A stretch of 64,000 bases of DNA from Brachybacterium avium (GTDB lineage: Bacteria; Actinomycetota; Actinomycetes; Actinomycetales; Dermabacteraceae): NCBI RefSeq assembly GCF_002216795.1, contig NZ_CP022316.1, forward strand, positions 1,240,001 through 1,304,000, written 5' to 3'. Below the pieces are notes generated by a model that had not been told where the DNA came from, did not search any database, and saw only the letters and a list, made by a program, of their open reading frames with translations. Made by a program: the position numbers and the translations under genes. This document shows, in pieces, positions 10,774 to 18,907 of this stretch. Numbering within the stretch: the stretch's first letter is position 1; every line of letters starts with the position of its first letter.

Positions 10774-11364
10774 ATGGCTGAGGGGTACGGACCGGACCAC
10801 GGGCAGCAGGGGCAGCGGGGACACGATCCGCGCGAGGCCGTGCCCGCCTCCAGCGCTGACCCGCCCGCTCCGGTCGGCCTGATCAGATGGATGTTCATCG
10901 TCGGCATCGCCGTGGTCGCCGTCCGCGCGCTCCTCGTGCTCAGCACCATCGTCCTGCCGGTCTTCTTCGGACTCGCCTCGACCGCGACCGACCCCGATGA
11001 CGCCATGATCTCGATCGGCATCGGATCGGCCATCACGGTCGTCCTGTCCGTCGCGCTCCTCACCCTGGCGATCATCGTCGCGGTGAAGGCGCAAGGACGC
11101 GGTCGAACCGGTGCGATCATCGTCGGCGGAGCAGTGGTGCTCTCCTTCGTCGTCTTCCTCGTCGTCTTCTTCATCGGCCGGTTCCTCTTCATCACCGCCC
11201 CGGGTGCCACCGGGGGCGACGTCGATCGGATCTTCACGATCGCGATCATCGACCAGGTCGTGCAGGCGGTGCACTGGCTGGTGTTCTCGGCGGCGGTGCT
11301 CATCGGCGCCGTGAGGTCCCGCCGCTGGGCGACGCCCGATAGGCTGGAGCAGGCGTCGCCGTGA
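10774..11364 (+). CDS. Small polytopic membrane protein, paralogue 1
   Basis: Function not recognised. About 196 residues: a hydrophilic Gly/Gln-rich N-terminus (MAEGYGPDHGQQGQ) of about 30 residues, then four hydrophobic helices beginning WMFIVGIAVVAVRALLVL, with short loops. The N-terminal signature recurs in the next gene, so the two are tandem duplicates. ATG at 10774 is chosen over the in-frame ATG at 10768 because it aligns with the paralogue's start and its GGGA site. The 3' end of this gene overlaps the regulatory palindrome of paralogue 2. Confidence 0.75.
   Translation: MAEGYGPDHGQQGQRGHDPREAVPASSADPPAPVGLIRWMFIVGIAVVAVRALLVLSTIVLPVFFGLASTATDPDDAMISIGIGSAITVVLSVALLTLAIIVAVKAQGRGRTGAIIVGGAVVLSFVVFLVVFFIGRFLFITAPGATGGDVDRIFTIAIIDQVVQAVHWLVFSAAVLIGAVRSRRWATPDRLEQASP
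11328..11360 (+). promoter_or_regulatory. Palindrome flanking a -10 box, copy 2
   Basis: GGCGACGC (11328-11335) and GCGTCGCC (11353-11360) flank a 17-base spacer containing TAGGCT, the duplicated counterpart of 10705-10741. It overlaps the last codons of paralogue 1, so the downstream gene can have its own promoter inside the upstream one. Confidence 0.6.
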
Positions 11365-11395
11365 CGCCATGCCATGGCAGCACCGAGGGAGAAGC

Positions 11396-12145
11396 ATGAC
11401 TCAGGGGTACGGACCGGACCACGGACAGCAGGGGCAGTGGGGGCCGGGCGGGCAGAACCCGCCGCCCCCGGCACCGCAGTGGGGGCAGCCCGAGCAGCCG
11501 GCCCCGGCCCCGCAGCCGCAGTGGGGACAGCCCTCCCCGTCGCAGTGGGGCCAGGCCTCCCCCGCTGCCGGCCCGGCCGGGTACCCGGGTGCCGCCGGTC
11601 AGTACGGCATGGGCACCGGCCCGCAGCTCGGCGCGGGTGACGGGGTCAACTGGAAGCGGGTGAAGCTCATCGGCCTCATCCTGCTGATCAGCGCCGCCGT
11701 GCTGCTCCTGCTCCGCCTCGGCATCAACCTCTCCACGTTCATCGGCGCGGATGACCTGGCCGCGTCCGACGCCGGCGGGGAGATCGGCGCCGCCGGGGTC
11801 GGGTCGAGCCTGGCGAACCTCGTGCTGTACGGCCTGAACTTCCTGGTGAACCTCATCGTGCTCGGGCTCGGGATCGCCGCTGCGGTGATGGGTCGCGGCC
11901 GGGCGCGGGTGGGCGGGATCATCGCCGCCGTCGCCATCCCCCTCTCCGCCGTCCTCTTCTGGGTCTTCGTCTTCCTCGCCGGGATCATCATGGGGATCGC
12001 CGGTGTGATCGATGACCAGTCCACGACCGCCATCTACTACGTCACGGCCGGCGCCGGTGTCGTGCACGCCCTCGTCATCGTCGCGATCATCGCGGTGGGC
12101 TCGTTCTTCGTCTTCAGCACCGCTTCGAAGAAGCTCTCCGTCTGA
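11396..12145 (+). CDS. Small polytopic membrane protein, paralogue 2
   Basis: Function not recognised. About 249 residues. The N-terminal tail of about 85 residues is rich in Pro/Gln/Trp, with repeated PQWGQP motifs, then VNWKRVKLIGLILLISAAVLLLL opens a set of four transmembrane helices. The start MTQGYGPDHGQQGQ matches paralogue 1, and the upstream region is duplicated too. ATG at 11396 follows GAGGGAGAAGC. Disordered Pro/Gln/Gly tails on small DUF4190-like membrane proteins are common in actinobacteria; I cannot assign a role. Convergent with the beta-propeller gene, with only 19 bases between stops. Confidence 0.78.
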   Translation: MTQGYGPDHGQQGQWGPGGQNPPPPAPQWGQPEQPAPAPQPQWGQPSPSQWGQASPAAGPAGYPGAAGQYGMGTGPQLGAGDGVNWKRVKLIGLILLISAAVLLLLRLGINLSTFIGADDLAASDAGGEIGAAGVGSSLANLVLYGLNFLVNLIVLGLGIAAAVMGRGRARVGGIIAAVAIPLSAVLFWVFVFLAGIIMGIAGVIDDQSTTAIYYVTAGAGVVHALVIVAIIAVGSFFVFSTASKKLSV

Positions 12146-12164
12146 GACCGGTCCTCCCCGCGGC

Positions 12165-13751
12165 TCACGCCCCCAGCAGCAGGGTCTGCCCGTCCACGGT
12201 GACCAGTGCTCTGCCGCCGCCGACGGCGCGGACGGCGTCGATCTCCTCGGCGACGCGGGCCTCGAACGTGACCTCGCCCGTCGCGGCGTCGATCACCCGC
12301 AGCCGCCGGGTGCTGCGCGGCTGCAGCGGCTGCTCCCGCCGGGCACCGTCCATCACCACGGCGGTGCCGGCCTCGAGGGTCCCGCGCACCTCTGTGCCAG
12401 AGGTGTCGAGCGGGAGCGTCCAGGTGTTCGCCCCGTCGGCGAGCTCGTAGGCGAGCAGCTGCCCGCTGGGGTTGGTCACGACCATCGCCGCGCCGTCGAT
12501 GCCGATCCTCGTGGTGAACGCCGCCGCCTGCTCCATTCCCGCGCCGCCCGGCGCGGTCCAGTCCGCCCGCTGCTCGGAGGCGATGATCTCGCCCACCGCG
12601 GTGCTGTCCGTCTCGGTGCCGGTGGCGAGCACCCGCCCCTGGTCCAGCCGCACCGACCAGTCCCCCGCCGGTGACGGGGCGGACTCCCACAGCACCGCAC
12701 CGTCGCGAAAGGCGGTGGCGGTGAGCGCACCGTCGTCTGCGGAGCAGACGGTGAGCACCAGCGGTGAGGCGTGCAGCGGGTCGGCGGCACCGACCGCCTC
12801 GTCGGTGGCCGCGATGCGGCACTCGTCCTCGGGGCCGGCGATGATCCGCCCGACGGGGAATCCGGTCGCCAGATCCAGCTGGACCCAGCCCTGGCCGGGA
12901 TCGAAGCTCAGCGGGACCGTGGGCATCACCCCCGTCGTGCGCAGCGCGTCGAGCAGACCGGGAGGCTGCTCGGCGCGGGCGGGCACCTCGACGCCCGCCG
13001 GGTCCGTTCCGCGGGTCTCGGCGGAGGCGCTGACCACCCAGAGCGGTTCTTCGGGGGCGGTGAGGTCGAAGCCGGAGGCCCGGCAGAACCCCTCGGTGCA
13101 GCTTCGCAGCACGATCCGGTCCCCGGCGAGCGCGAGCGGGGTGCCTTCGAAGGTCTGGGAGGGGAACCGGCCCTCGGGGTCGGAGGCCGTGGGGTCCAGC
13201 AGGAGCACCTCGGTGGAGGCACCGGTGGCGCGCACCAGTCGCTGCCCGTCGGCGGAGAGGGCGAGCACGTCGTGGGTCGTGGCGTCGACGTGGTGGACAC
13301 CGCTGCCGATCAGCACCTCGGCGGCGCCCTCGGCGCGGTGCACCAGCACGGGGCTGTCGGGCCCTGGCAGGGAGTGCACGGCGTCCCCCTCGGCGAGCGC
13401 CTCCAGGCCGGCTGCGGCCCGGTCCTCCAGCGGGTCGACCCGGGTGGCGAGCACGGCAGGGACGGTGAGGGCCAGCGCGGTCGCGAGCGCCGCACCGGCC
13501 GCCACCAGGATCCGCGGGCGCGGCGCCGGGCGGGCGCGGCGGCCCGACAGCACAGCGAACAGCGTCACCCCGACACCGAGCCCGGCGAGGATGCCGGCGG
13601 CCAGGCGCAGGGCGCCGAGCACGAAGTGGCTCCCGAGCAGCACGCAGATCCCGGCCAGGGCCAGCAGCACCACCGCGGCACCGAAGGCCGTGGTCCGGTC
13701 GAACCCGGCAGCGCGGGCGGTCATCCTCTCCCGGTTGCGGTGTGCGCTCAC
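12165..13751 (-). CDS. Membrane protein with PQQ-like beta-propeller domain
   Basis: A 528-residue protein: three hydrophobic helices (about residues 23-42, 47-69, 83-103), then about 420 residues of beta-rich repeats (VLALSADGQRLVRAT, LLAYELADGANTWTLPLD, LRVIDAATGEVTFEARV) resembling PQQ-type eight-bladed propellers without obvious catalytic residues. The domain is probably extracytoplasmic. The GTG start lies 15 bases after the tgt stop, so the two are co-transcribed. No functional link to tRNA modification is evident. It may act as a scaffold or sensor; function unknown. Confidence 0.75.
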   Translation of the reverse strand: MSAHRNRERMTARAAGFDRTTAFGAAVVLLALAGICVLLGSHFVLGALRLAAGILAGLGVGVTLFAVLSGRRARPAPRPRILVAAGAALATALALTVPAVLATRVDPLEDRAAAGLEALAEGDAVHSLPGPDSPVLVHRAEGAAEVLIGSGVHHVDATTHDVLALSADGQRLVRATGASTEVLLLDPTASDPEGRFPSQTFEGTPLALAGDRIVLRSCTEGFCRASGFDLTAPEEPLWVVSASAETRGTDPAGVEVPARAEQPPGLLDALRTTGVMPTVPLSFDPGQGWVQLDLATGFPVGRIIAGPEDECRIAATDEAVGAADPLHASPLVLTVCSADDGALTATAFRDGAVLWESAPSPAGDWSVRLDQGRVLATGTETDSTAVGEIIASEQRADWTAPGGAGMEQAAAFTTRIGIDGAAMVVTNPSGQLLAYELADGANTWTLPLDTSGTEVRGTLEAGTAVVMDGARREQPLQPRSTRRLRVIDAATGEVTFEARVAEEIDAVRAVGGGRALVTVDGQTLLLGA

Positions 13752-13766
13752 TGCGTCACTGCCGGC

Positions 13767-15071
13767 TCACCGCGGGGCGCCGTAGTACGCACCGGTGGTC
13801 TCCTCCCGCAGGGCGTCGAAGTCGCCGGTGCGCAGGGAGTCACGGATCCGGTCCACCAGGCGCACCACGAAGCGCTCGTTGTGGATGGTGCACAGGGTGG
13901 AGGAGAGCATCTCCTTGGCCCGGAACAGGTGATGGACGTAGGCGGCCGTGTAGTGGGTGCAGGTGTAGCAGTCGCAGTCCTCGTCGATCGGCGCGAACTG
14001 GCGGCGGTACTTCGCTCCGGTGAGGTTCACCCGGCCGGTGGCGGTGTACACCGCGCTGTTGCGGGCCACGCGGGAGGGGGAGACGCAGTCGAAGGTGTCG
14101 GCCCCGGCGGCGATCGCGACGAACAGGTCGTCGACCTCGCTGATGCCCAGCAGGTGGCGGGGCCGCTCCTGCGGCAGCTCGTCGGTGACCCAGCCGACGA
14201 TCGTGCCCAGATTCTCCTTCTCCAGCGCTCCGCCGATGCCGAAGCCGTCGAAGGCCTGCCCGTCCACCTCCATCGTGCCGAGGTCGTGGGCGGCGCGGCG
14301 GCGCAGGTCCTCGTGCTGGGCCCCCTGGATCACGCCCCACAGCTGCTGGTAGGGGCGGTGGCTGCGCTCGGCGGTGAGGCGGGTGTGCTCGGCCAGGCAG
14401 CGCAGCGCCCACAGCCGGGTGCGCTCGAGCGCCTGCTCCTGATAGCCGCGGGAGTTCATCAGGGTGGTCAGCTCGTCGAAGGCGAACATGATGTCCGCTC
14501 CCAGCCCGTGCTGGATCTGCATCGAGATCTCGGGGGTGAAGCGGTGCACGTCGCCGTTGATGAAGGAGCGGAAGGTGACGCCGTCGTCGTCGACGTGGGC
14601 CAGCCGCTCCTTGCCCGCGGCGACGTCGTCGTCCTCGCCGGAGGAGGTGCGAGCCTTCTCACCGCCGGAGAACTCGCTGGAGAGCACCTTCTTGAAGCCG
14701 GCGCCCAGGCTCATCACCTGGAAGCCGCCGGAGTCGGTGTAGGTGGGCCCGGGCCAGTTCATGAAGGCGCCCAGCCCGCCGGCCTCGTCGACCAGGTCGT
14801 GACCGGGCTGGAGGTAGAGGTGGTAGGCGTTGGCCAGCAGCGCCTGCGCCCCGAGGTCGCTCATCGACTCCGGCAGCACGGCTTTGACCGTCGCCTTGGT
14901 GCCGACGGGGATGAAGGCGGGGGTGGCGATCTGTCCGTGCGGCGTGGTGATGACCCCGGCGCGCGCCTTCTCGCCATGCCGGGCGAGGACCTCGAAACCA
15001 GTCTCCGCCGCGTGCGCCGCGGAGGCTGCGGACGGGGCGGGGGCGGGGGTCTCGGCGCTCGGTGAGGTCAC
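13767..15071 (-). CDS. tgt: tRNA-guanine transglycosylase
   Basis: About 434 residues of queuine/preQ1 tRNA-ribosyltransferase, which swaps guanine-34 of GUN-anticodon tRNAs for a queuosine precursor. Visible: TPAFIPVGT near the N-terminus, the substrate pocket DSGGFQVMSLG with its catalytic Asp, the second Asp region FAFDELTT, GIGGALEKEN, and the zinc site CDCYTCTHYTAAYVHH. Between the pocket motifs there is a Gly/Asp-rich insertion (SSGEDDDVAAGKE), consistent with actinobacterial members. The start is uncertain: GTG at 15071, or in-frame ATGs at 15104 and 15119. No other queuosine genes lie in the window, so preQ1 or queuine may be salvaged. Confidence 0.92.
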   Translation of the reverse strand: MTSPSAETPAPAPSAASAAHAAETGFEVLARHGEKARAGVITTPHGQIATPAFIPVGTKATVKAVLPESMSDLGAQALLANAYHLYLQPGHDLVDEAGGLGAFMNWPGPTYTDSGGFQVMSLGAGFKKVLSSEFSGGEKARTSSGEDDDVAAGKERLAHVDDDGVTFRSFINGDVHRFTPEISMQIQHGLGADIMFAFDELTTLMNSRGYQEQALERTRLWALRCLAEHTRLTAERSHRPYQQLWGVIQGAQHEDLRRRAAHDLGTMEVDGQAFDGFGIGGALEKENLGTIVGWVTDELPQERPRHLLGISEVDDLFVAIAAGADTFDCVSPSRVARNSAVYTATGRVNLTGAKYRRQFAPIDEDCDCYTCTHYTAAYVHHLFRAKEMLSSTLCTIHNERFVVRLVDRIRDSLRTGDFDALREETTGAYYGAPR

Positions 15072-15200
15072 CGCGTCATGATCCCACGAAGGCCCTCGTT
15101 CCATGGAACCGACGGCCACAGGGTCGCTCGGCCTCTAGGATCGACCTCCTGCCCACCTGCTGCGTTCCGTGTCCTCACCACCCCTCGAAGGGCTCCTGCG

Positions 15201-16181
15201 ATGACCACGCCTGGCACGCCGTCCGTCCCCTCCGCTGCGCCCGCCCCGGTCTCGGACGGGCCGCGGCTGCGCCCGCTCGCCCTCACCGTCGCGGTCCTCG
15301 CGACGGCCGATGTGCTGGTCTCGATCGTGCGCTCGCCGTCGCTCCTGCCGACGGGGGCGTCGGAGGTGGCCGAGCTCGCCGTGCAGGCGTTCGTGCTCGC
15401 GAGCACCGTGGTCTCCGTGCTGCTGGCCATCGCCGTGATCCTGCTGGTGCAGCGCGCGACCTCGCGCGATGGCCGCACCCCGCTCCCCGCCCTGCTCGCC
15501 CTGGGCCTGCTGACCCTCGCGCTGCTGCTGGATCCGCTGTGGACCGCGTTCTCGGCATTCCTCGTCCCGACCTTCGGGTCGGTGGGGGGATCGAGCACCT
15601 CCGTGCAGCTCCTCGCCCTGGGGACGCACGGCCTCGACCTCCTGTGCACCCTGGCCCTGGGTCTGCTCGCACTGCTGCTGGGGATCCGGGGGACGGCGGC
15701 GCCGAGGACCGGCCGCGCCCACGCCCGTCCGCTGCACCTCGCCCTCGCGCTGTGCATCCTGGCCGTCGTGGCCGCGGTGCTCCTGCCCGTGAACCTGGTC
15801 AGCGGCCGGTTCCTCATCTCCGGCTCCTCGGTGGTCGCTGCCCTCGCTGCGGTCCCGGGGCTGCTGGCCGGTATCGCCCACGTGCTCCTGGTCCCGATCG
15901 GCGGGCTCCTCATCGCGCGGACCATGGGAGCCTCTCGGTGGCTGACCTGGGCGGTGCTGGCTGCGCTGTGGACGAGCGCCATCGCGGCGAACCTCTTCAT
16001 CCGGCTGCTGATCGTGCAGCTCACCCTCGGCGCCGGCCCCGAGGTGTTCTCGCTGTGGAACGGGCTGTCCGTCGCGGTGCAGGTGATCGCCGCGCTCGCG
16101 ATCCTGGTGCTCGCGGTCCTGGTGCTGGTGCGGGTGCGTCGCCCCCGGCAGGCCGGTGTCGAGGCCGGGCCCACCGCCTGA
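15201..16181 (+). CDS. Polytopic membrane protein of unknown function
   Basis: A 326-residue protein made almost wholly of hydrophobic helices, about eight in all (for example LALTVAVLATADVLVSIV, LLALGLLTLALLLDPLW, VIAALAILVLAVLVLVRV), with a short Pro/Ala N-terminal tail. ATG at 15201 is preceded by GAAGGG, and TAGGAT at 15136-15141 is a likely -10 box. It is divergent from tgt. No catalytic motif or transporter signature is recognised; a stand-alone integral membrane protein. Confidence 0.7.
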   Translation: MTTPGTPSVPSAAPAPVSDGPRLRPLALTVAVLATADVLVSIVRSPSLLPTGASEVAELAVQAFVLASTVVSVLLAIAVILLVQRATSRDGRTPLPALLALGLLTLALLLDPLWTAFSAFLVPTFGSVGGSSTSVQLLALGTHGLDLLCTLALGLLALLLGIRGTAAPRTGRAHARPLHLALALCILAVVAAVLLPVNLVSGRFLISGSSVVAALAAVPGLLAGIAHVLLVPIGGLLIARTMGASRWLTWAVLAALWTSAIAANLFIRLLIVQLTLGAGPEVFSLWNGLSVAVQVIAALAILVLAVLVLVRVRRPRQAGVEAGPTA

Positions 16182-16280
16182 GAGCGACCGGTCGGATCCA
16201 CTAGGATCCACGCAGCGCCGGGACGCGGGGAGCAGACCGCCCACGGCCCGTCGACACCTGCCCTGCGGAAGGGGATCACG

Positions 16281-16504
16281 ATCAGCTCGCCCAGTGATCC
16301 GCCGCGCTCCCGTCACGGGAGCCACCCGCCCCGACCGGCCGACGAGGAGGGGCGCCCCGCCTCCGCGGCCGAGGCCTGGGAGCAGCCGGCGACCCCGCCG
16401 CTCGCCGACGCGCTCGAGGACTGGACCCAGGAGCCGGACCCCGCCCCCGCACCGGAGGCCGCTCCCGAACCCGCCGCGCCCCGCGCGCTGCGGTACGGCC
16501 GGGG
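16281..16504 (+). other. Probable 5' part of the first acyltransferase gene, out of frame
   Basis: From 16281 one frame reads as an acidic Pro/Ala/Glu-rich segment (ISSPSDPPRSRHG ... YGRG) of the kind found at the N-terminus of actinobacterial membrane enzymes. It hits a stop just after the GGGG run at 16501-16504. Adding one G would fuse it in frame with the acyltransferase, giving RYGRGSDLTSWLTGPLPS. GGAAGGGG at 16267-16274 sits 6 bases before ATC at 16281, but no ATG, GTG or TTG is available in that frame. Confidence 0.5.
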
Positions 16505-16567
16505 TCGGACCTGACCAGCTGGCTCACCGGCCCGCTGCCCTCGCAGACCTCGTCCCTGGGGGACTGG

Positions 16568-18781
16568 GTGCAGGGTCCCGTCGAGCTGCACGCCGAGCGC
16601 GAGGCGGAGGACGCCTGGTCCACCTCCGGCTCCGTCTCCGGCACCTGGGGCCTGCGCGGTGAGGAGCTCCGCTCCCGCAGCCCGGAGCCCGTGGCCGGCA
16701 CCGCCGCGGATCCGTCGGCCGCCGAGCCGCAGCGCTCCCGCCCCGCCTTCCGCCGCGAGCTGCACGGCCTGCGGGCGGTGGCACTGGGCCTGGTCGCCGT
16801 CTACCACATCTGGCTCGGCCGGGTCTCCGGCGGCGTGGACGTCTTCCTGTTCCTCTCCGCCTTCTTCCTCACCGGCACCTTCGTACGCCGCCTCGAAGGG
16901 GGCCGGCCGCTGGGGATCCCGCGCTACTGGCTGCACACCTTCAAGCGGCTGATGCCCCCTGCCGCGGTGACGATCCTGCTGGTCCTGGCCGGGACCGCCG
17001 CCTTCCTGCCCTCCTCGATGTGGCAGGTGATCATGCAGGAGGCGGTGGCTTCGGCCCTCTACCTGCAGAATCTGCTGCTGGTGCTGCTGCAGGTCGACTA
17101 CCACGCCCGTGATGCGAGCGGCTCCTCCCCGCTGCAGCACTTCTGGTCCCTCAGCGTGCAGGGGCAGGCGTTCGTGGTGTGGCCGCTGCTGTTCCTGCTG
17201 GTGGCGCGGCGGGCCCGGGCCGGGAGGTCGGTGCGGCGCCCCCTCATCGCCCTGGTCGCGGTGATCGGTGCGGCGTCCCTGACCTGGTCGATCGTCTCCA
17301 CCCAGTCCCAGCAGCAGATCGCCTACTTCGACACCGCCGCCCGGATGTGGGAGTTCGCCGCCGGGTCCCTGCTGGCGCTCGTCCTGCCGGTGCTGGACCG
17401 GCTCACCGGTGCCCGCCGCCCGGAGGAGGGTGCTCCCCCGCGCCTGCGCACCGCGCGCGCCCTCACCGGCTGGGCCGGCATCGCCGCACTGCTGGCCTGC
17501 GGGATCCTGGTGGATGTCTCGGCGCTCTTCCCCGGGTGGATCGCGCTCTGGCCGCTCGCCGCCGCGGGCGCGGTGGTCATCGCCGGGCACTCCGGCACCC
17601 GGTGGGGGGTGGATTCGGTGCTGTCCACGCGCCCCGCCGCGTTCATCGGCGACATCTCCTACGCCCTCTACCTGGTGCACTGGCCGATCCTGGTGATCTG
17701 GCTGCACCACAGCGGGCAGGCGCGCGCCGGGCTGGCGGACGGCCTGGCCGTGCTGGCCGGTTCGGTGCTGCTGGCCTGGCTGGTGACTCGGGCGGTGGAC
17801 TCCCCGGTGCGCCGCTCACGCTGGCTCGAGGCACGCCCCTGGCGGGCGCTGACCGCGATCGCGCTGAGCTTCGCCCTGGTGGCCGGCGCGGCAGGCGGCT
17901 GGTGGACGGTCCTGCACCGCACCGCGGCACAGCCCCCGGTGGCGGCGGGGCCGAGCCTGGCGACCGATGAGGTCGCCACCATCGCCCCGCCCGATATCCG
18001 TCCCTACGGCTGGCAGCTGGGGTCCCAGTGGCCCGACCTGCCCGAGCGCTGCGGCGGCCCCTGGAAGCCGGAGCGGAGCTTCCGCCACGTGAACTGCCAG
18101 CAGCTGCTGCCGGGCGATGCCGACGCTTCCGAGACCATCGTGGTGGTGGGAAGCTCCCACGCCCGCCAGTTCATCCCTGCGCTCATCCCCTGGGCGGAGG
18201 AGAACGACCTGCAGATCGTGAACCTCTCGATGGACGGGTGCGGCTACCTCGCCGGCACCGAGCGGTACCCGTACTGCGCGGGCTACGACGACTACGTCCT
18301 GGAATATCTGGAGGCGGTCCAGCCCTCGACCGTGCTGACCACGGTGACCCTCACCGATGCCGACAGCCCTGCGGAGACTCTCCCCGAGGGCACGGAGGGG
18401 GCGATCCAGAAGCTGCTGGACCGCGGCATCGACGTGCTCGCCGTCCGCGACACCCCCCGCTGGGAGGTGGACCAGTACCAGTGCGCGGAGGCGGTGATCG
18501 ATGACGGCGGCACCCCGGCCGAGGCGGACGACGCCTGCGGGGCCGATGTCGAGGACAAGCTGGCCCCCGCGAACCCGGCCGCTCCGCTCGCCGCGCTCGA
18601 CGGTCCGGACGCTGCGGTGACCCTGCTCGATCTCACACCGCAGATCTGTCCCGCCGAACGCTGCTCCCCGGTGCTCGGCGAGGTCTACGTCTACATGGAT
18701 GACAACCATATGACCAGGCTCTTCGTCGAGGAGACGCTGGCTGCAGCGGTCACGGAGGAGCTCGAGCCGGCGGCCGGCTGA
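16568..18781 (+). CDS. AT3-SGNH O-acyltransferase, copy 1
   Basis: An integral-membrane acyltransferase of the OafA/YrhL family, which O-acetylates surface glycans or peptidoglycan. After a hydrophilic tail comes the AT3 domain with RRELHGLRAVALGLVAVYHI, RVSGGVDVFLFLSAF and about ten helices. The extracytoplasmic SGNH domain follows, with VVVGSSHARQFIPAL (nucleophile Ser) and DDNHM near the C-terminus (catalytic Asp/His). GTG at 16568 is the first canonical start in frame, but coding signal extends upstream to about 16281 across an apparent one-base deletion, so the real protein is about 95 residues longer. A second AT3-SGNH gene lies 3.5 kb downstream. Confidence 0.85.
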   Translation: MQGPVELHAEREAEDAWSTSGSVSGTWGLRGEELRSRSPEPVAGTAADPSAAEPQRSRPAFRRELHGLRAVALGLVAVYHIWLGRVSGGVDVFLFLSAFFLTGTFVRRLEGGRPLGIPRYWLHTFKRLMPPAAVTILLVLAGTAAFLPSSMWQVIMQEAVASALYLQNLLLVLLQVDYHARDASGSSPLQHFWSLSVQGQAFVVWPLLFLLVARRARAGRSVRRPLIALVAVIGAASLTWSIVSTQSQQQIAYFDTAARMWEFAAGSLLALVLPVLDRLTGARRPEEGAPPRLRTARALTGWAGIAALLACGILVDVSALFPGWIALWPLAAAGAVVIAGHSGTRWGVDSVLSTRPAAFIGDISYALYLVHWPILVIWLHHSGQARAGLADGLAVLAGSVLLAWLVTRAVDSPVRRSRWLEARPWRALTAIALSFALVAGAAGGWWTVLHRTAAQPPVAAGPSLATDEVATIAPPDIRPYGWQLGSQWPDLPERCGGPWKPERSFRHVNCQQLLPGDADASETIVVVGSSHARQFIPALIPWAEENDLQIVNLSMDGCGYLAGTERYPYCAGYDDYVLEYLEAVQPSTVLTTVTLTDADSPAETLPEGTEGAIQKLLDRGIDVLAVRDTPRWEVDQYQCAEAVIDDGGTPAEADDACGADVEDKLAPANPAAPLAALDGPDAAVTLLDLTPQICPAERCSPVLGEVYVYMDDNHMTRLFVEETLAAAVTEELEPAAG

Positions 18782-18907
18782 TCCGGGCCCGTCCGCGCCC
18801 CGGGCCGCTGCGCACCGCGTCCATGGTTCCTGTGCACCGCGACGGCTACGATGTGCCCGTTCCCGGGGCGCTCGCGCCCGCTCGAGCAGGAAGCAGGTGC
18901 ACACCGC

